A stretch of 38,426 bases of DNA, taken from the NCBI GenBank assembly GCA_017848335.1, contig JAGDAX010000044.1, positions 1 to 38,426 on the forward strand, given 5' to 3'. Numbering within the stretch: position 1 is the first letter of the stretch; each line of letters begins with the position of its first letter. Below are positions 24,914 to 34,483 of this stretch, in pieces. Both the position numbers and the translations under genes were made by a program. Under the pieces are notes generated by a model. It searched no databases and was not told the DNA's origin. It saw nothing but the letters and a program-made list of their open reading frames with translations. Origin of the DNA: Clostridia bacterium (lineage in GTDB: Bacteria > Bacillota > Clostridia > UBA1212).

Positions 24914-26065
24914 ATGGCTAAACAAAACAAACCCACCGACACCAAAAGCGGCGCAAGCTGCGACACACGTATATGCTCCGTAGGCGGCGAAGCCCTCATG
25001 GAGGGCATCATGATGCGCTGCCCCTCGGGATACGCACAGGTAGTAAGAACCCCCGAAGGCACGCTCAGCATCGAGACGAAGCGCCAGCCCCAGTTCGGCG
25101 CCGGCAACAAATTCCTCGAATTCCCCTTCGTCAGGGGCACCGTCCGCCTTGCCGATTCGCTGATCGTAGGCACCAAAGCGCTTTTCAACTCCGCGGAGAT
25201 CTCCGTCTCCGACAACGACCCCAACTACAAGCCCTCTAAATTCGACCTATGGATCGAAAAGCACCTCGGCGACAAGGCCATGGGCGTTATCATGACGATT
25301 TCCCTCATTCTTTCGCTGGTCCTCTCCGTCGGACTCTTCTTCGTGCTGCCGCAGCTTATCGTGACCGGCATCAACGCCATCCCCGGCGTCGACCTTCCCC
25401 AGATCGCAAACAGCGCCATCGAGGGCGTTGTCCGCATACTCATCTTCCTCGGCTACCTCGCGCTGATCTCCTCCATGAAGGACATCCGCCGCGTCTTTAT
25501 GTACCACGGCGCCGAGCACAAGACCATCCACTGCTACGAGCACTACGACGAGCTTACGGTGGATAACGTCCGCAGGTATTCGAAGCACCACCCCCGCTGC
25601 GGCACGGCTTTCCTTTTCGTGGTAATGGTCATCAGCATCCTGATACACGCCCTGATTCCGAATCTCGGCAACGTCTTCCTCAACGTTCTGATGCGCATCG
25701 CCACCCTGCCGATAATTGCGGGCATTGCATACGAATTCAACCGCTTCGCCGGAAAGCACGACAATAAAATCGTCAGAATTCTTCGCGCGCCGGGGCTTTT
25801 GATGCAGCGATTCACCACCAGAGAGCCGGACGACGGCATGATAGAGGTTGCTATTGTTGCGCTAAGCGAGGCGCTGAAGCTTGACGAGATGCCGGACTAT
25901 TCCGCCAAGGAACCTGCCGTGCCCGCCGCTTCGGATGACGAAGCCCCTGAAGGCGCCGCCGAGCCCGACAATGCCGCGGATGACACTTCCTGCGCGGACG
26001 CCACTGACGCCACTGACAACGCTGACAATGCCGACGAAAACGCGGAAACGACGGAGCGGGCATAA
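24914..26065 (+). CDS. DUF1385 membrane protein (YqhQ family)
   Basis: A 383-residue polytopic membrane protein. The family signature is clear: GGEALMEGIMMRCP near the start, PFVRGTVRLADSL, then membrane helices around 125-150 and 170-190, the histidine-rich cytosolic motif MYHGAEHKTIHCYEHYDELTVDNVRRYSKHHPRCG split by no insertion, and two more helices. After about residue 310 the tail is acidic and repetitive (Asp/Ala/Asn). The function of this family is unknown to me. In Clostridia it typically sits between rpmE and prmC; here it directly precedes prmC (39 bases), while rpmE lies 11 kb away. The ribosome site before ATG 24914 is weak. Confidence 0.88.
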   Translation: MAKQNKPTDTKSGASCDTRICSVGGEALMEGIMMRCPSGYAQVVRTPEGTLSIETKRQPQFGAGNKFLEFPFVRGTVRLADSLIVGTKALFNSAEISVSDNDPNYKPSKFDLWIEKHLGDKAMGVIMTISLILSLVLSVGLFFVLPQLIVTGINAIPGVDLPQIANSAIEGVVRILIFLGYLALISSMKDIRRVFMYHGAEHKTIHCYEHYDELTVDNVRRYSKHHPRCGTAFLFVVMVISILIHALIPNLGNVFLNVLMRIATLPIIAGIAYEFNRFAGKHDNKIVRILRAPGLLMQRFTTREPDDGMIEVAIVALSEALKLDEMPDYSAKEPAVPAASDDEAPEGAAEPDNAADDTSCADATDATDNADNADENAETTERA

Positions 26066-26104
26066 GCCCCGCCCGCGGATGAGGCATTGAAAGAGGCATC
26101 AAAA

Positions 26105-29100
26105 TTGAAATTATACGAATTAAAGCGTGCAATCAAAAAGGAGCTTGCCGGTTACGGCATCAGGGACGAGGATCAGACCGTCCTGTCCGGGCTCTTTGAG
26201 CACGCTTTTAATTTTTCCCTGAATTTCCTTCTGTCCGAGCCGCAGCACGAAATCGACGAAGATTCCGAGGGCTGCAGGATATTGGCGGAGGATATGGAAA
26301 AGCTCTCCCGCGGCATGCCCCTGCAGTACGTGACAGGCAAGGCCTGGTTCTGCGGACACCGCTTTTACGTAAACAGCGACGTTCTTATCCCGCGAATGGA
26401 AACCGAGCTTCTGGTGGCCCACGCAGCGGATTACGTGCAAAGGTTCATCGAGGTCAGCGGCCGCGCTCCGCGTATTCTCGATCTTTGCTCGGGAAGCGGC
26501 GCCATCGGCATTTCCTTAAAATACCTCTTTCCGGAGGCTGACGTCACCCTCTCCGACATTTCCCGCAAGGCCCTTCAAGTGTCCATGCAGAACGCCGCCG
26601 AAATACTCGGCGACAGCAGCAGTCTGAATTACGTCTGCGGAAGCTTCCTGAGCCCGTTTACCGACAATGAAACCGACGAGCTGACCGGCGAAGCACCCGG
26701 CAGTGGATCTCCCGGCGGTGAAGCTCTCCCCGGTCGCGGCAGGTTTGATATCATTCTCTCAAATCCGCCCTACGTCTCCACGGAAGCGATCAAGAAGCTG
26801 CCTGCGTCGGTACGCGATTACGAGCCGGGCATCGCCCTTGACGGAGGCCCCGGCGGCATTTTGCCTTATCGCGAGATCGCCCGCAGCCTCCGCAAGGTCC
26901 TCAGCGATATTTCCTTCGTCCTTTTCGAGATAGGCGAGACGCAGGGAAACGCCGTGGCGTCGATTCTTCGCGCGCAGGGGTTCTCAAACGCCAGAATTCT
27001 CAAGGATCTGGACAAAAAAGACAGGTTCGTTAAGGCCGTCTCGATTCCCGCCGACTTTTCGGAATCCGACCCGTCCTTTGCTCTCATCAGCGCGGCAATG
27101 CGCTCCCTCAGCGTCACCGAGCCCGTCCTTCCGGACGCACCTCAGAGCAGCGCTGCCGACGCAAAAAGCAGCGCGGACGCGGGGCGCTCTGAAAATGCAG
27201 GCGCCGGGGCCAACGCATATCCTGCGCCGCAAGGCACAAAGACTGCGCCGGCACAAGGCGCAAAGCCCGCGCCGCCGCAAAGCGAAAAACCTGCGCCGGC
27301 GCACATCGCAAAACCGGCGCCGCCACTAAACGCAAATACTGCGCCGGCACAAGTCACAAAGCCCGGCGCAGCCCCCGGCCTCACAGCCGCCTCCCCCGTC
27401 AGCCTGCTCAAGGGCATCGGCCCCAAGATCACAGCCTCGCTTGCAGCCTGCGGCGTAATCACCGTCAAGGACCTTCTCGGTTATTTCCCGCTGAGGTACG
27501 AGGACCGCACCAGGCTCTTCACGGTCACCGAATGCCGGCAGGAGCTGCTTTCGAAAGGCCTCACCCGCGGCAATTTCCTGCTGTCACTCAAGATCACGTC
27601 CGTCAAGGAAAAGCACACGCCGGGCCTTCCCGTCACGATCCTTCAGGGCTGCGACGTCACCGGCGACGCGGAAATCCTTTTCTTCAACAACAAATTCCTG
27701 CGGAAAATGATCTTCACCGGCAGGACATACCTCTTCTACGGCACGGTAAGGCTGAAGGAGGACCTTTACAAAACCGTCTCCCTGCTGCAGCCTAAATTCG
27801 TGCCCGAGAATGACCCCCTTAAGGTAAAAAGCTTCGTGACGGTAAATCCCGTTTACAGGCTCAGGGGCGACCTTAGGCAGCAGGATATAAAAAAGGCCGT
27901 GGCCAAAGCGCTTGCTCTGCCCGGCAATTGCTTCACAGACGAGCCCGACGTTCCTGCGGCTGTTCTCAATGAAAACGGCTTTCCCGGTATTATTGACGCG
28001 CTGAGGATGATCCACGCGCCTTCAACGCTGAAGGACGCCGAGACCGCCCTCAGGAGATTTTCCTTCGTCAATATGCTGAACGCGGTTCTTTGCATAAAGG
28101 CGCTCAAAAACCTCCGCAAATCCGACAGGCTCACGGGCATCAGCTTTCCCCTCTCCGATTTCGGGCCCCTTGACGGCAGGCTCGCCTTCAGGCTCACCGA
28201 AGGCCAGAAAAAGGTCATCAGGCAAGTCACGGACGACATGGCCGACTCCAGGCCCATGAACAGACTCATCGACGGCGACGTGGGCTCCGGCAAGACGATC
28301 ATCGCGCTTTACGCGATCTACAACGCCGTCAGGAACGGCTTCCAGGCCGCCTTTATGGTTCCCTCCACCGTGCTGGCAGAGCAGCACACGCGCAAGACCT
28401 CCGCGCTTTTCGAGGCTCTGGGCATTCGGACCGCCCTTCTTTACTCATCCACCACCGCCAGGGAGCGCCGGAGAATCGAGAAGCTCGTCTCAGAGGGCGA
28501 AATTGACCTTGTTATAGGCACGCACAGCCTCCTTAACGAGTCCGTTGTTTTCAGGAATCCCGGCCTGTTCGTAATCGACGAGCAGCACCGCTTCGGTGTG
28601 GCCCAGAGGGCGCTTCTCGCGTCGAAGCGCGGCAAGAACGGCGCCGTCCCGGACGTGCTTTCACTGAGTGCCACGCCCATTCCCCGCTCACTTGCTCTTA
28701 TCCTGTACGGAGACATGGACATTTCGATTCTGGACGAGAAGCCCGCAGGAAGGCAGCAGATCGAGACATACCTTTACACAAGCTCCGCCCTCCCCAGAAT
28801 CTACGAGCGCGTGAGGAACGCCGCCGGGAAAGGCTCCCAGATATATATGGTCTACTCGAAAATATCCGATAAGGACGAGGCCGCTTTTACAGGCGAAGGA
28901 GAAGCCGAAGACCCTGAATACGTCGGCAGCCTTCAGATGACCGGCAATGACGGTCTTCAGGACGACGGCGGCTTGCCCGGCTCCGGCTCCGATACGCGAA
29001 AAGGCGCCGTTGAAGCCTTCAGCGAGCTTTCCTCCACGGTATTTAAGGGCATCAGCACCGGCCTCATTCACGGCAAAATGAAGGACGCCGACAAGAAATC

Positions 29101-29572
29101 CGTCATGGACTCCTTCGCGGCCGGAGAGATCAAAATACTGTTTGCCACCACAGTTATCGAGGTGGGAATCGACGTGCCCGCCGCCAATATAATCATCATC
29201 AACAACGCCGAAAGGTTCGGCCTGTCAACGCTTCACCAGCTGCGCGGACGCGTAGGCAGAGGCAGCGCGAAATCCTTCTGCCTTATGGTCAGCGACAGCG
29301 ACACCGAAAGGCTGAAATTCCTCACCACCACCGACGACGGCTTCAAGATCGCCGAAAAGGACCTGGAGCTCCGCGGCCCCGGCGAATTCTTCGGCACCAG
29401 CCAGTCGGGCAGGTCGGATATTCTCGAGGGATCAGCCCTCCTCTCGCCTGGCACGGTGGAAAAGATCCGCAGCGTCGCAGACAACATATTCGAGGAGGCC
29501 CGCCAAGGCAACGCCGAGTACAAGGAATACTACGACAGGATAACCGCCGTCACCGGAGACCTCACGCTCTGA
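26105..29572 (+). CDS. Fusion: release-factor glutamine methyltransferase (PrmC) and RecG helicase
   Basis: One uninterrupted frame of 1155 residues. Residues 1-318 are PrmC: IPRMETELL, the SAM loop DLCSGSGAIG (126-135), and NPPY (220-223), the Gln-binding motif. PrmC methylates the GGQ glutamine of release factors. Residues about 350-430 are an Ala/Pro-rich linker with six 8-residue repeats. From about 433 to the end is RecG: helix-hairpin LLKGIGPKITASL, wedge domain, Walker A GDVGSGKT (724-731), DEQH (825-828) in the RecG signature DEQHRFG, and QLRGRVGRG. RecG remodels stalled forks. Both halves look complete; no internal start with a ribosome site was found before RecG. PrmC and RecG each carry small low-complexity inserts. 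TTG 26105 has AAGAGG eight bases upstream; TTG 26087 is an alternative. Confidence 0.9.
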   Translation: MKLYELKRAIKKELAGYGIRDEDQTVLSGLFEHAFNFSLNFLLSEPQHEIDEDSEGCRILAEDMEKLSRGMPLQYVTGKAWFCGHRFYVNSDVLIPRMETELLVAHAADYVQRFIEVSGRAPRILDLCSGSGAIGISLKYLFPEADVTLSDISRKALQVSMQNAAEILGDSSSLNYVCGSFLSPFTDNETDELTGEAPGSGSPGGEALPGRGRFDIILSNPPYVSTEAIKKLPASVRDYEPGIALDGGPGGILPYREIARSLRKVLSDISFVLFEIGETQGNAVASILRAQGFSNARILKDLDKKDRFVKAVSIPADFSESDPSFALISAAMRSLSVTEPVLPDAPQSSAADAKSSADAGRSENAGAGANAYPAPQGTKTAPAQGAKPAPPQSEKPAPAHIAKPAPPLNANTAPAQVTKPGAAPGLTAASPVSLLKGIGPKITASLAACGVITVKDLLGYFPLRYEDRTRLFTVTECRQELLSKGLTRGNFLLSLKITSVKEKHTPGLPVTILQGCDVTGDAEILFFNNKFLRKMIFTGRTYLFYGTVRLKEDLYKTVSLLQPKFVPENDPLKVKSFVTVNPVYRLRGDLRQQDIKKAVAKALALPGNCFTDEPDVPAAVLNENGFPGIIDALRMIHAPSTLKDAETALRRFSFVNMLNAVLCIKALKNLRKSDRLTGISFPLSDFGPLDGRLAFRLTEGQKKVIRQVTDDMADSRPMNRLIDGDVGSGKTIIALYAIYNAVRNGFQAAFMVPSTVLAEQHTRKTSALFEALGIRTALLYSSTTARERRRIEKLVSEGEIDLVIGTHSLLNESVVFRNPGLFVIDEQHRFGVAQRALLASKRGKNGAVPDVLSLSATPIPRSLALILYGDMDISILDEKPAGRQQIETYLYTSSALPRIYERVRNAAGKGSQIYMVYSKISDKDEAAFTGEGEAEDPEYVGSLQMTGNDGLQDDGGLPGSGSDTRKGAVEAFSELSSTVFKGISTGLIHGKMKDADKKSVMDSFAAGEIKILFATTVIEVGIDVPAANIIIINNAERFGLSTLHQLRGRVGRGSAKSFCLMVSDSDTERLKFLTTTDDGFKIAEKDLELRGPGEFFGTSQSGRSDILEGSALLSPGTVEKIRSVADNIFEEARQGNAEYKEYYDRITAVTGDLTL
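27233..27376 (+). repeat. Six in-frame 24-bp repeats in the PrmC-RecG linker
   Basis: Units of exactly 24 bases start at 27233, 27257, 27281, 27305, 27329 and 27353 and encode octapeptides such as GAKPAPPQ and IAKPAPPL. The core (AAA/G-CC-GCGCCG) is nearly constant. They form a flexible Pro/Ala linker between the two enzymes. Confidence 0.9.
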
Positions 29573-29650
29573 ACAGGCGCCGCCACCGGAGGCCTCACGC
29601 TCCGAACAAGACCGTCCGCTTCCCTTTGAATCAACCCTTTTAAATCAAGC

Positions 29651-29671
29651 AGGGGCTGACGCACAGCCCCT
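29651..29671. other. 8-bp hairpin downstream of recG
   Basis: AGGGGCTG (29651-29658) and CAGCCCCT (29664-29671) form a perfect stem around a five-base loop. No T-tract on the plus strand follows, so it is not itself a good terminator; it lies just before the bidirectional terminator and may support it. Confidence 0.55.
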
Positions 29672-29683
29672 CTCACACCACTT

Positions 29684-29713
29684 AAAAAAGAGCCTCACAA
29701 CGGGCTCTTTTTT
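29684..29713. terminator. Bidirectional terminator between recG and rpmB
   Basis: AAAAAAGAGCC (29684-29694) and GGCTCTTTTTT (29703-29713) form an 11-bp inverted repeat with an eight-base loop. Each strand gives a GC core followed by six Ts, so it can end the plus-strand prmC-recG transcript and the minus-strand rpmB transcript, which converge here. Confidence 0.9.
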
Positions 29714-29785
29714 ATAGACTCGGAAATATTGGTCTATATACGGATCTTTGATGCCTCCGTGGCATTTGGGTCGTTCCAATCGGAA

Positions 29786-30028
29786 TCAAACAGCAGCAGC
29801 CTCTGCAACGGCAGTCTTTGGAGCCTTGACCGCTCTGGTGACGCTGCCGGACTTAAGGCAGGAAGCACAGACGTAAGCATATCTGGTAACACCCTTCGCG
29901 TCAACGATCTTAACGCGGCGAACGTTGACCTTCCAGTTTCTCTTCGCTCTTCTGCTGACCTGTGAACGAGTGATGCTGATATGACGACCAAACATCATGT
30001 CCTTGGAACAAATTTCGCACTTTGCCAT
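29786..30028 (-). CDS. rpmB: 50S ribosomal protein L28
   Basis: An 80-residue L28 with two zinc-type cysteine pairs (Cys4/Cys7 and Cys54/Cys57) and the conserved core FGRHISITRSQVSRRAKRNW, then VRRVKIVDAKGV. It is about 15 residues longer than the shortest L28 forms because of an Ala/Val/Lys tail. A strong AGGAGG site and promoter precede it. In many Bacillota rpmB is a neighbour of recG; here they converge on a shared terminator. Confidence 0.96.
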   Translation of the reverse strand: MAKCEICSKDMMFGRHISITRSQVSRRAKRNWKVNVRRVKIVDAKGVTRYAYVCASCLKSGSVTRAVKAPKTAVAEAAAV

Positions 30029-30415
30029 CTAACACACCTCCTTGGTTTCTGATTAAACAGCATTTTTCATTATAACACATTCCAATCCCTGATTGCAACT
30101 GTTTTGTTCCGCAATTTCGCCGCAACCAATTTCGCCGCAATTCCGCCGAAAACCTGCCCGACTAAAATCACGCAGGAATCCTTCCCGCCGCGATTTCGCA
30201 TTGATTCTCGCGGAGGTCCAACGCGCCTCAAGGACAGCCTCGCGCCGGGAGGGCCCCAACAGACCCGCACAAAGCCTCGCAAGGACGCACAAAGCCTTAC
30301 AAGCCCACGCAAAGCCGCACAAAACCGCGCACGGCCACGACAACCGCCCGAAATAAGGCAATTCAGTGCGGTTAACACACGACCGGCGCGGAAAGAGCAT
30401 TAAATCAGCGCTTAC
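30029..30415. other. Gap upstream of rpmB; only its promoter seen
   Basis: Besides the rpmB promoter (30069-30098) I see no gene. The part from 30100 to 30345 is low complexity, with repeated TTTCGCCGCAA and GCAAAGCC-type words; open frames there are Arg/Pro-rich and lack ribosome sites. No terminator was found for the lipoprotein gene that ends at 30416. Confidence 0.5.
30069..30098 (-). promoter_or_regulatory. Promoter of rpmB
   Basis: On the minus strand TTGCAA (30093-30098) and consensus TATAAT (30069-30074) are 18 bases apart, with TGT before TATAAT giving an extended -10. A leader of about 35 bases with AAGGAGGTG follows. Confidence 0.8.
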
Positions 30416-31390
30416 TTATTTTTCTATCAGGCACCCCTCGGCAATGCTTACGGTGCCGTTGCAGTTGATCGACTTGCCGCCCACGTATGTGGTAATTTTG
30501 CCGCCGGTGACCGTAATACTGTATATGGCCGTAAGCGCATCGTCGTCTGCATTGATGGTGATCGTGCCGCCTTCAATGGAAATAAAGCCCTTTGAAATGT
30601 CGGCGTCCTCGTTCACCTTGATGCCGTCGTCGTCGGAATTGACCACCAGCGTGCCGGAATTCATCTGGAAGCTGTCCTTGCCCTTGATGGCGTTGTTCTT
30701 GGCAGTCACGGTGATGTTGCCGCTCACGATCTTGAGGTCGTTCTTGGTGGCGATGCCGTTGTTGTAATTGCCGGTCACCACCAGCGTCCCGTAGCCGTTA
30801 ATGGTAAGGTCGTCCTTCGAGAAGAGGCATCCCGTGGGCTCGTCCTTCTCGTTGAGGTTTGTGTACGTGCTGCCGTCCGTCAGCGTATTGACGGTGCCTG
30901 AGGCCAGAGTGATCCCGACCTTGTCGGCGGAGGTGACGTAGATGGCGGCCTGGGACTGATTGGTGATATTCACCCCGTTAAGGATAAGGCGCACCTTCTC
31001 GGTTTTTTCCACCGTCACAATGATCTGGCCGTTGGACAGCGTGCCGCTCACAATGTACTCGCCGGGCTTGTTAACGGTAATGACGTCGCCGCTGACCGTC
31101 GCGCCCTCGCCTGTCACGGCAGAAGCGCCGTCGCTGAGCTGGATCTTTACGCATTTGTCAGGATCGTAAGCGAGAGTCGTATCGAAGCCCGAGAATTTAT
31201 CGGAGGCCTCCACCGGAGCCAGCGTCCGCGGATCCACGTTCAGTCCGGGATCGTCAATCGGAGCGTCCGTCGAAGCCGGTGGCTGCGTCGTGCCGGGACC
31301 GTCGACCCCGGTAACGCAAGCCGCAGCGGCGATACCAAATACGAGCGCCATGCCGGCCGCAATTATTGTCTTGAATAATCTGTTTTTCAT
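30416..31390 (-). CDS. Lipoprotein with Cthe_2159-type beta-helix carbohydrate-binding domain
   Basis: A 324-residue predicted lipoprotein. A basic start and hydrophobic helix (MKNRLFKTIIAAGMALVFG) lead to AAAC with Cys25 as the likely lipid site, then a Thr/Pro/Asp-rich spacer. From about 65 on, the sequence is a right-handed beta-helix of the Cthe_2159/PF14262 type: repeats such as LILNGVNITNQSQAAIYV, NNAIKGKDSFQMNSGTLV and DDDALTAIYSITVTGG. Members are described as binding acidic polysaccharides such as polygalacturonate and having calcium sites; here binding is inferred. ATG 31390 is favoured over the frame start 31414 because a signal peptide then begins properly and AAAGG precedes. It is a single gene, 98 bases after metK. 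Confidence 0.8.
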   Translation of the reverse strand: MKNRLFKTIIAAGMALVFGIAAAACVTGVDGPGTTQPPASTDAPIDDPGLNVDPRTLAPVEASDKFSGFDTTLAYDPDKCVKIQLSDGASAVTGEGATVSGDVITVNKPGEYIVSGTLSNGQIIVTVEKTEKVRLILNGVNITNQSQAAIYVTSADKVGITLASGTVNTLTDGSTYTNLNEKDEPTGCLFSKDDLTINGYGTLVVTGNYNNGIATKNDLKIVSGNITVTAKNNAIKGKDSFQMNSGTLVVNSDDDGIKVNEDADISKGFISIEGGTITINADDDALTAIYSITVTGGKITTYVGGKSINCNGTVSIAEGCLIEK

Positions 31391-31488
31391 AAAATAAACT
31401 GCCTTTCGGTGCAAAACAACTGACAGATTGCTGTCGTCCGGGAAATCCTAACACAGAATTGTTGAAAAATCCCAAAATCAGATCAATT

Positions 31489-32631
31489 TCAGATGTACGT
31501 CTTTAGAATATTTACTTTATCGAGCTTTTCCCAGGGGAGATTGCAGTCCGTCTTGCCGAAATGTCCGTAGCAGGTGGACAGCGCGTAAATCGGTCTCCTG
31601 AGGTCAAGGTAACTGATGATGGCCTTGGGGGACAGATCGAAATTGTCCAGCACGGCCTGTTCAATGCGAGACACCGGCACGGCCTCCGTGCCGAAGGTCT
31701 CAATGCTTATTGACACGGGATGCGCCACACCGATTGCATATGCGACCTGAAGCTCGGCTTTTTCGGCAAGTCCTGCCGCAACGATATTCTTGGCGATATA
31801 TCTGGCCATATAGGCGCCGCTTCTGTCGACCTTGGTGGGATCCTTGCCGGAAAACGCACCGCCGCCGTGTCTGCCCATGCCGCCGTAGGTGTCGACTATT
31901 ATCTTGCGGCCCGTAAGTCCGGAATCTCCGTAGGGCCCGCCGATAACAAACCTTCCCGTAGGGTTGATGTAAAACGCGGTATCGCTGCCGATAAGCTTCT
32001 CCGGAATAACCGCCCTTATCACGTGCTCCTCAATGTCTCTGCGAAGCTCCGCGGTGGAGATATCCTCCGAATGCTGCGAGGACACGACAATGGCCGATAT
32101 CCCGCAGGGCCGCCCGTTTTCGTCATATTTGACGCTGACCTGGCTCTTTCCGTCGGGCCTCAGATACTTGAGAATGCCCTGCTTGCGCACGTACGTAAGC
32201 CTCTTTGAGAGCCTGTGGGCGTATGCAATAGGCGCGGGCATATATTCGTCATTGTCGGTGACCTCGTTGGAGGCATAGCCGAAAACCATGCCCTGATCCC
32301 CTGCTCCGTCCGCGTCCACACCCATGGCAATGTCCGGCGACTGCTGGTGGAGGCAGTTGTTCACGCAGCAGGTGCTGCCGTCGAAGCCCAGCTCCGAGCT
32401 GTTGTAGCCGATACCGAGAATCGTCCTGCGCGCAATATCCGCGTAGTCCACAACGGCAGTGGTGGTGATCTCGCCCATGATCTGGACAAGACCCGTCGCC
32501 GCGGTGACTTCGCAGGCAACTCTGGACATCGGGTCGCCGGCAATAACGGCGTCCAGGATATTATCGGCAATACTGTCGCAGATCTTATCGGGATGTCCCT
32601 CTGTTACAGATTCGGATGTAAATATTTTCAT
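31489..32631 (-). CDS. metK: S-adenosylmethionine synthetase
   Basis: Makes SAM from ATP and methionine, in the cytosol. The 380 residues match the family. Seen: [10 protein letters not shown] (His13, Asp15), [15 protein letters not shown] (mid signature), [24 protein letters not shown], and the P-loop-like [30 protein letters not shown] 32631 has GGAG about eight bases upstream; the 42 codons further upstream are repeat-derived. I see no SAM riboswitch in its 161-base gap from clpX, which contains a 23-bp repeat array instead. It may be co-transcribed with clpX. Confidence 0.97.
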   Translation of the reverse strand: MKIFTSESVTEGHPDKICDSIADNILDAVIAGDPMSRVACEVTAATGLVQIMGEITTTAVVDYADIARRTILGIGYNSSELGFDGSTCCVNNCLHQQSPDIAMGVDADGAGDQGMVFGYASNEVTDNDEYMPAPIAYAHRLSKRLTYVRKQGILKYLRPDGKSQVSVKYDENGRPCGISAIVVSSQHSEDISTAELRRDIEEHVIRAVIPEKLIGSDTAFYINPTGRFVIGGPYGDSGLTGRKIIVDTYGGMGRHGGGAFSGKDPTKVDRSGAYMARYIAKNIVAAGLAEKAELQVAYAIGVAHPVSISIETFGTEAVPVSRIEQAVLDNFDLSPKAIISYLDLRRPIYALSTCYGHFGKTDCNLPWEKLDKVNILKTYI

Positions 32632-32714
32632 AAATAAAGCTCCGTTAATGAGATGAAAAGTTTGTACGTGAATATTTGCAAATAATGCTCGTGAATGAGA
32701 GGCCGGGATCATTC

Positions 32715-32814
32715 CGTCTCCGGTCAGGAAGCGTCCGCGTCTCCGGTCAGGAAGCATCCGCGTCTCCGGTCGTAAAGCATCTGCGTCTCCGGTCAGGAAG
32801 CGTCCGCGTCTCCC
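32715..32814. repeat. 23-bp tandem repeats overlapping the 3' end of clpX
   Basis: Four units of CGTCTCCGGTCAGGAAGCGTCCG with few changes start at 32715, 32738, 32761 and 32784, with a partial fifth. The clpX stop codon (32793-32795) and its last codons (GDADAS) lie inside unit four, so the array extended from or into the gene end. The core CCGGTCAGGAAG resembles the array at 34338-34463. Confidence 0.9.
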
Positions 32815-34163
32815 ACAGGCTCCGCCCTGCCGTCCTCAAAAACGAGCCGCGGCGGGCTGCCCTTCAATATCGTATCCCTCGTGACAATGCATTCCCTGAC
32901 GTTGCCCGCCGAAGGAACGCTGAACATAACGTCCTGCATTGCTTTGTCAACGATTGCCCGAAGGCCTCTGGCGCCGGTCTTCCTCTGAAGCGCCAGCTCC
33001 GCGATCGCGCCGATGGCTTCGTCGTCGAAGGTCAGCTTCACGCCGTCCAGCGACAGCAGCTTCATATATTGCTTGACAAGAGCATTCCTCGGCTTGGTGA
33101 GTATGCTCACCAGCGCGTCGTAATTCAGCGCCTCAAGCGTAACGATCGAAGGCACGCGGCCTATGAACTCCGGAATAAGGCCGAAGCGCAGCAGATCCTG
33201 CGGTTCAACCTTGGGGAGTATCTTATTGACGTCCGTGTCCGCCTGCGTTATGAGCTTGCTGCCGAAGCCCAGCGTCGCCTTGCCGAGTCTGTTCTCGATG
33301 ATCTTGGGAAGCCCGTCGAAGGCCCCTGAGCAGATGAACAGGATGTTGGTGGTGTCGATGGGAATAAACTGCTGCTGAGGATGCTTGCGGCCGCCCCCTG
33401 GAGGCACCTGAGCCACGGTGCCCTCAAGGATTTTGAGAAGCGCCTGCTGCACGCCTTCGCCGCTGACGTCACGCGTAATGGAGACGTTCTCGGTCTTGCG
33501 GGCGATCTTGTCGATCTCGTCCACAAAAATGATGCCCCTCTCGGCCAGCCCCACGTCGCCGTCAGCCGCCTGAATGAGGCGCAGCAATATATTCTCGACG
33601 TCCTCGCCCACGTATCCGGCCTCCGTAAGAGCCGTGGCGTCCGCAATGGCAAATGGCACGTTGAGGATCTTGGCCAGCGTCTGCGCAAGGTACGTCTTGC
33701 CGACGCCGGTGGGCCCGATAAGAAGCACGTTGCTCTTGGTGAGCTCCGTGTCCATGAAGTCATGCTCGCGGGCAGACGTATCGCCCTCCGACGAGAAGTC
33801 CACGCGGAATCCGTCTTCGCTGCGTTTTTTATTGTCGAGAATGCGCTTGTAATGGTTATACACGGCCACGCAGAGGGCCTTTTTGGCACTGTCCTGCCCT
33901 ATGACATACTCATCAAGCTTTTCCTTGAGCTCCGCGGGCTTGGGCAACACGAAATCCTCCGCCTCCAGGTCGTATGAGCCGGAGGACCCCGAAGTGCTCT
34001 TGGGGCGCTTGCCTGCCTGGGTCTCCTTGTTGATAAGCTCCATACAGGTTCTGACACAGTCCTCGCAAATATTGATGCCGGGGCCCTGAATCACCGGAAT
34101 GGATCCGTCAAGATTCCTGCCGCAGAACGAACATTTGTATTTGTATTTATCTTTTTCAGCCAT
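32793..34163 (-). CDS. clpX: ATP-dependent Clp protease ATP-binding subunit ClpX
   Basis: AAA+ unfoldase that feeds substrates to ClpP. The 456 residues show the N-terminal zinc domain (Cys11, Cys14, Cys33, Cys36), Walker A GPTGVGKT (150-157), pore loop GYVG (183-186), Walker B FVDEID (213-218), and the sensor regions with GRVPSI and [15 protein letters not shown] 20-30 residue Ser/Gly spacer after the zinc domain and a C-terminal tail ([15 protein letters not shown]) are species-specific; the tail comes from a 23-bp repeat. ATG 34163 has AAGGA about nine bases upstream. Gaps with tandem repeats separate it from clpP (320 bases) and metK. Confidence 0.97.
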   Translation of the reverse strand: MAEKDKYKYKCSFCGRNLDGSIPVIQGPGINICEDCVRTCMELINKETQAGKRPKSTSGSSGSYDLEAEDFVLPKPAELKEKLDEYVIGQDSAKKALCVAVYNHYKRILDNKKRSEDGFRVDFSSEGDTSAREHDFMDTELTKSNVLLIGPTGVGKTYLAQTLAKILNVPFAIADATALTEAGYVGEDVENILLRLIQAADGDVGLAERGIIFVDEIDKIARKTENVSITRDVSGEGVQQALLKILEGTVAQVPPGGGRKHPQQQFIPIDTTNILFICSGAFDGLPKIIENRLGKATLGFGSKLITQADTDVNKILPKVEPQDLLRFGLIPEFIGRVPSIVTLEALNYDALVSILTKPRNALVKQYMKLLSLDGVKLTFDDEAIGAIAELALQRKTGARGLRAIVDKAMQDVMFSVPSAGNVRECIVTRDTILKGSPPRLVFEDGRAEPVGDADAS

Positions 34164-34337
34164 AAAACAATTCCTTCGGTGAGAAATCACTTATTAAGCG
34201 CGTATCCTCCGCCAAGGCGCGGCCCGGTGGCCTGACGGCCCGGCGGTCTTCAAATTACAGGTTGATAAAACTGCGTGACGTTTGGTTAAATCAGATCAAA
34301 AAGGTTTGCCGGTCTGCACGTCCGGCGCCGCACCGCG

Positions 34338-34463
34338 ACCGCTCCGGCAGACGCCTTAAAACCGCTCAGGCAGACGCCTTAAAACCGCTCCGGCAGACGC
34401 CTTAAAACCGCTCAGGCAGACGCCTTAAAACCGCTCAGGCAGACGCATCAAAACCGATCCGGC
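34338..34463. repeat. Five tandem 23-bp units between clpP and clpX
   Basis: Units of ACCGCTCAGGCAGACGCCTTAAA start at 34338, 34361, 34384, 34407 and 34430, with a partial sixth at 34453. Differences are confined mostly to CCGG/CAGG in the middle. The remaining part of this 320-base gap shows no gene or terminator. Confidence 0.93.
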
Positions 34464-34483
34464 GCCGCGTCAAGCGGCCCTTC

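Noticed and set aside
32632-32792. SAM riboswitch before metK
   Set aside because: The gap holds 23-bp tandem repeats and no recognisable SAM-I core or terminator-antiterminator pair.
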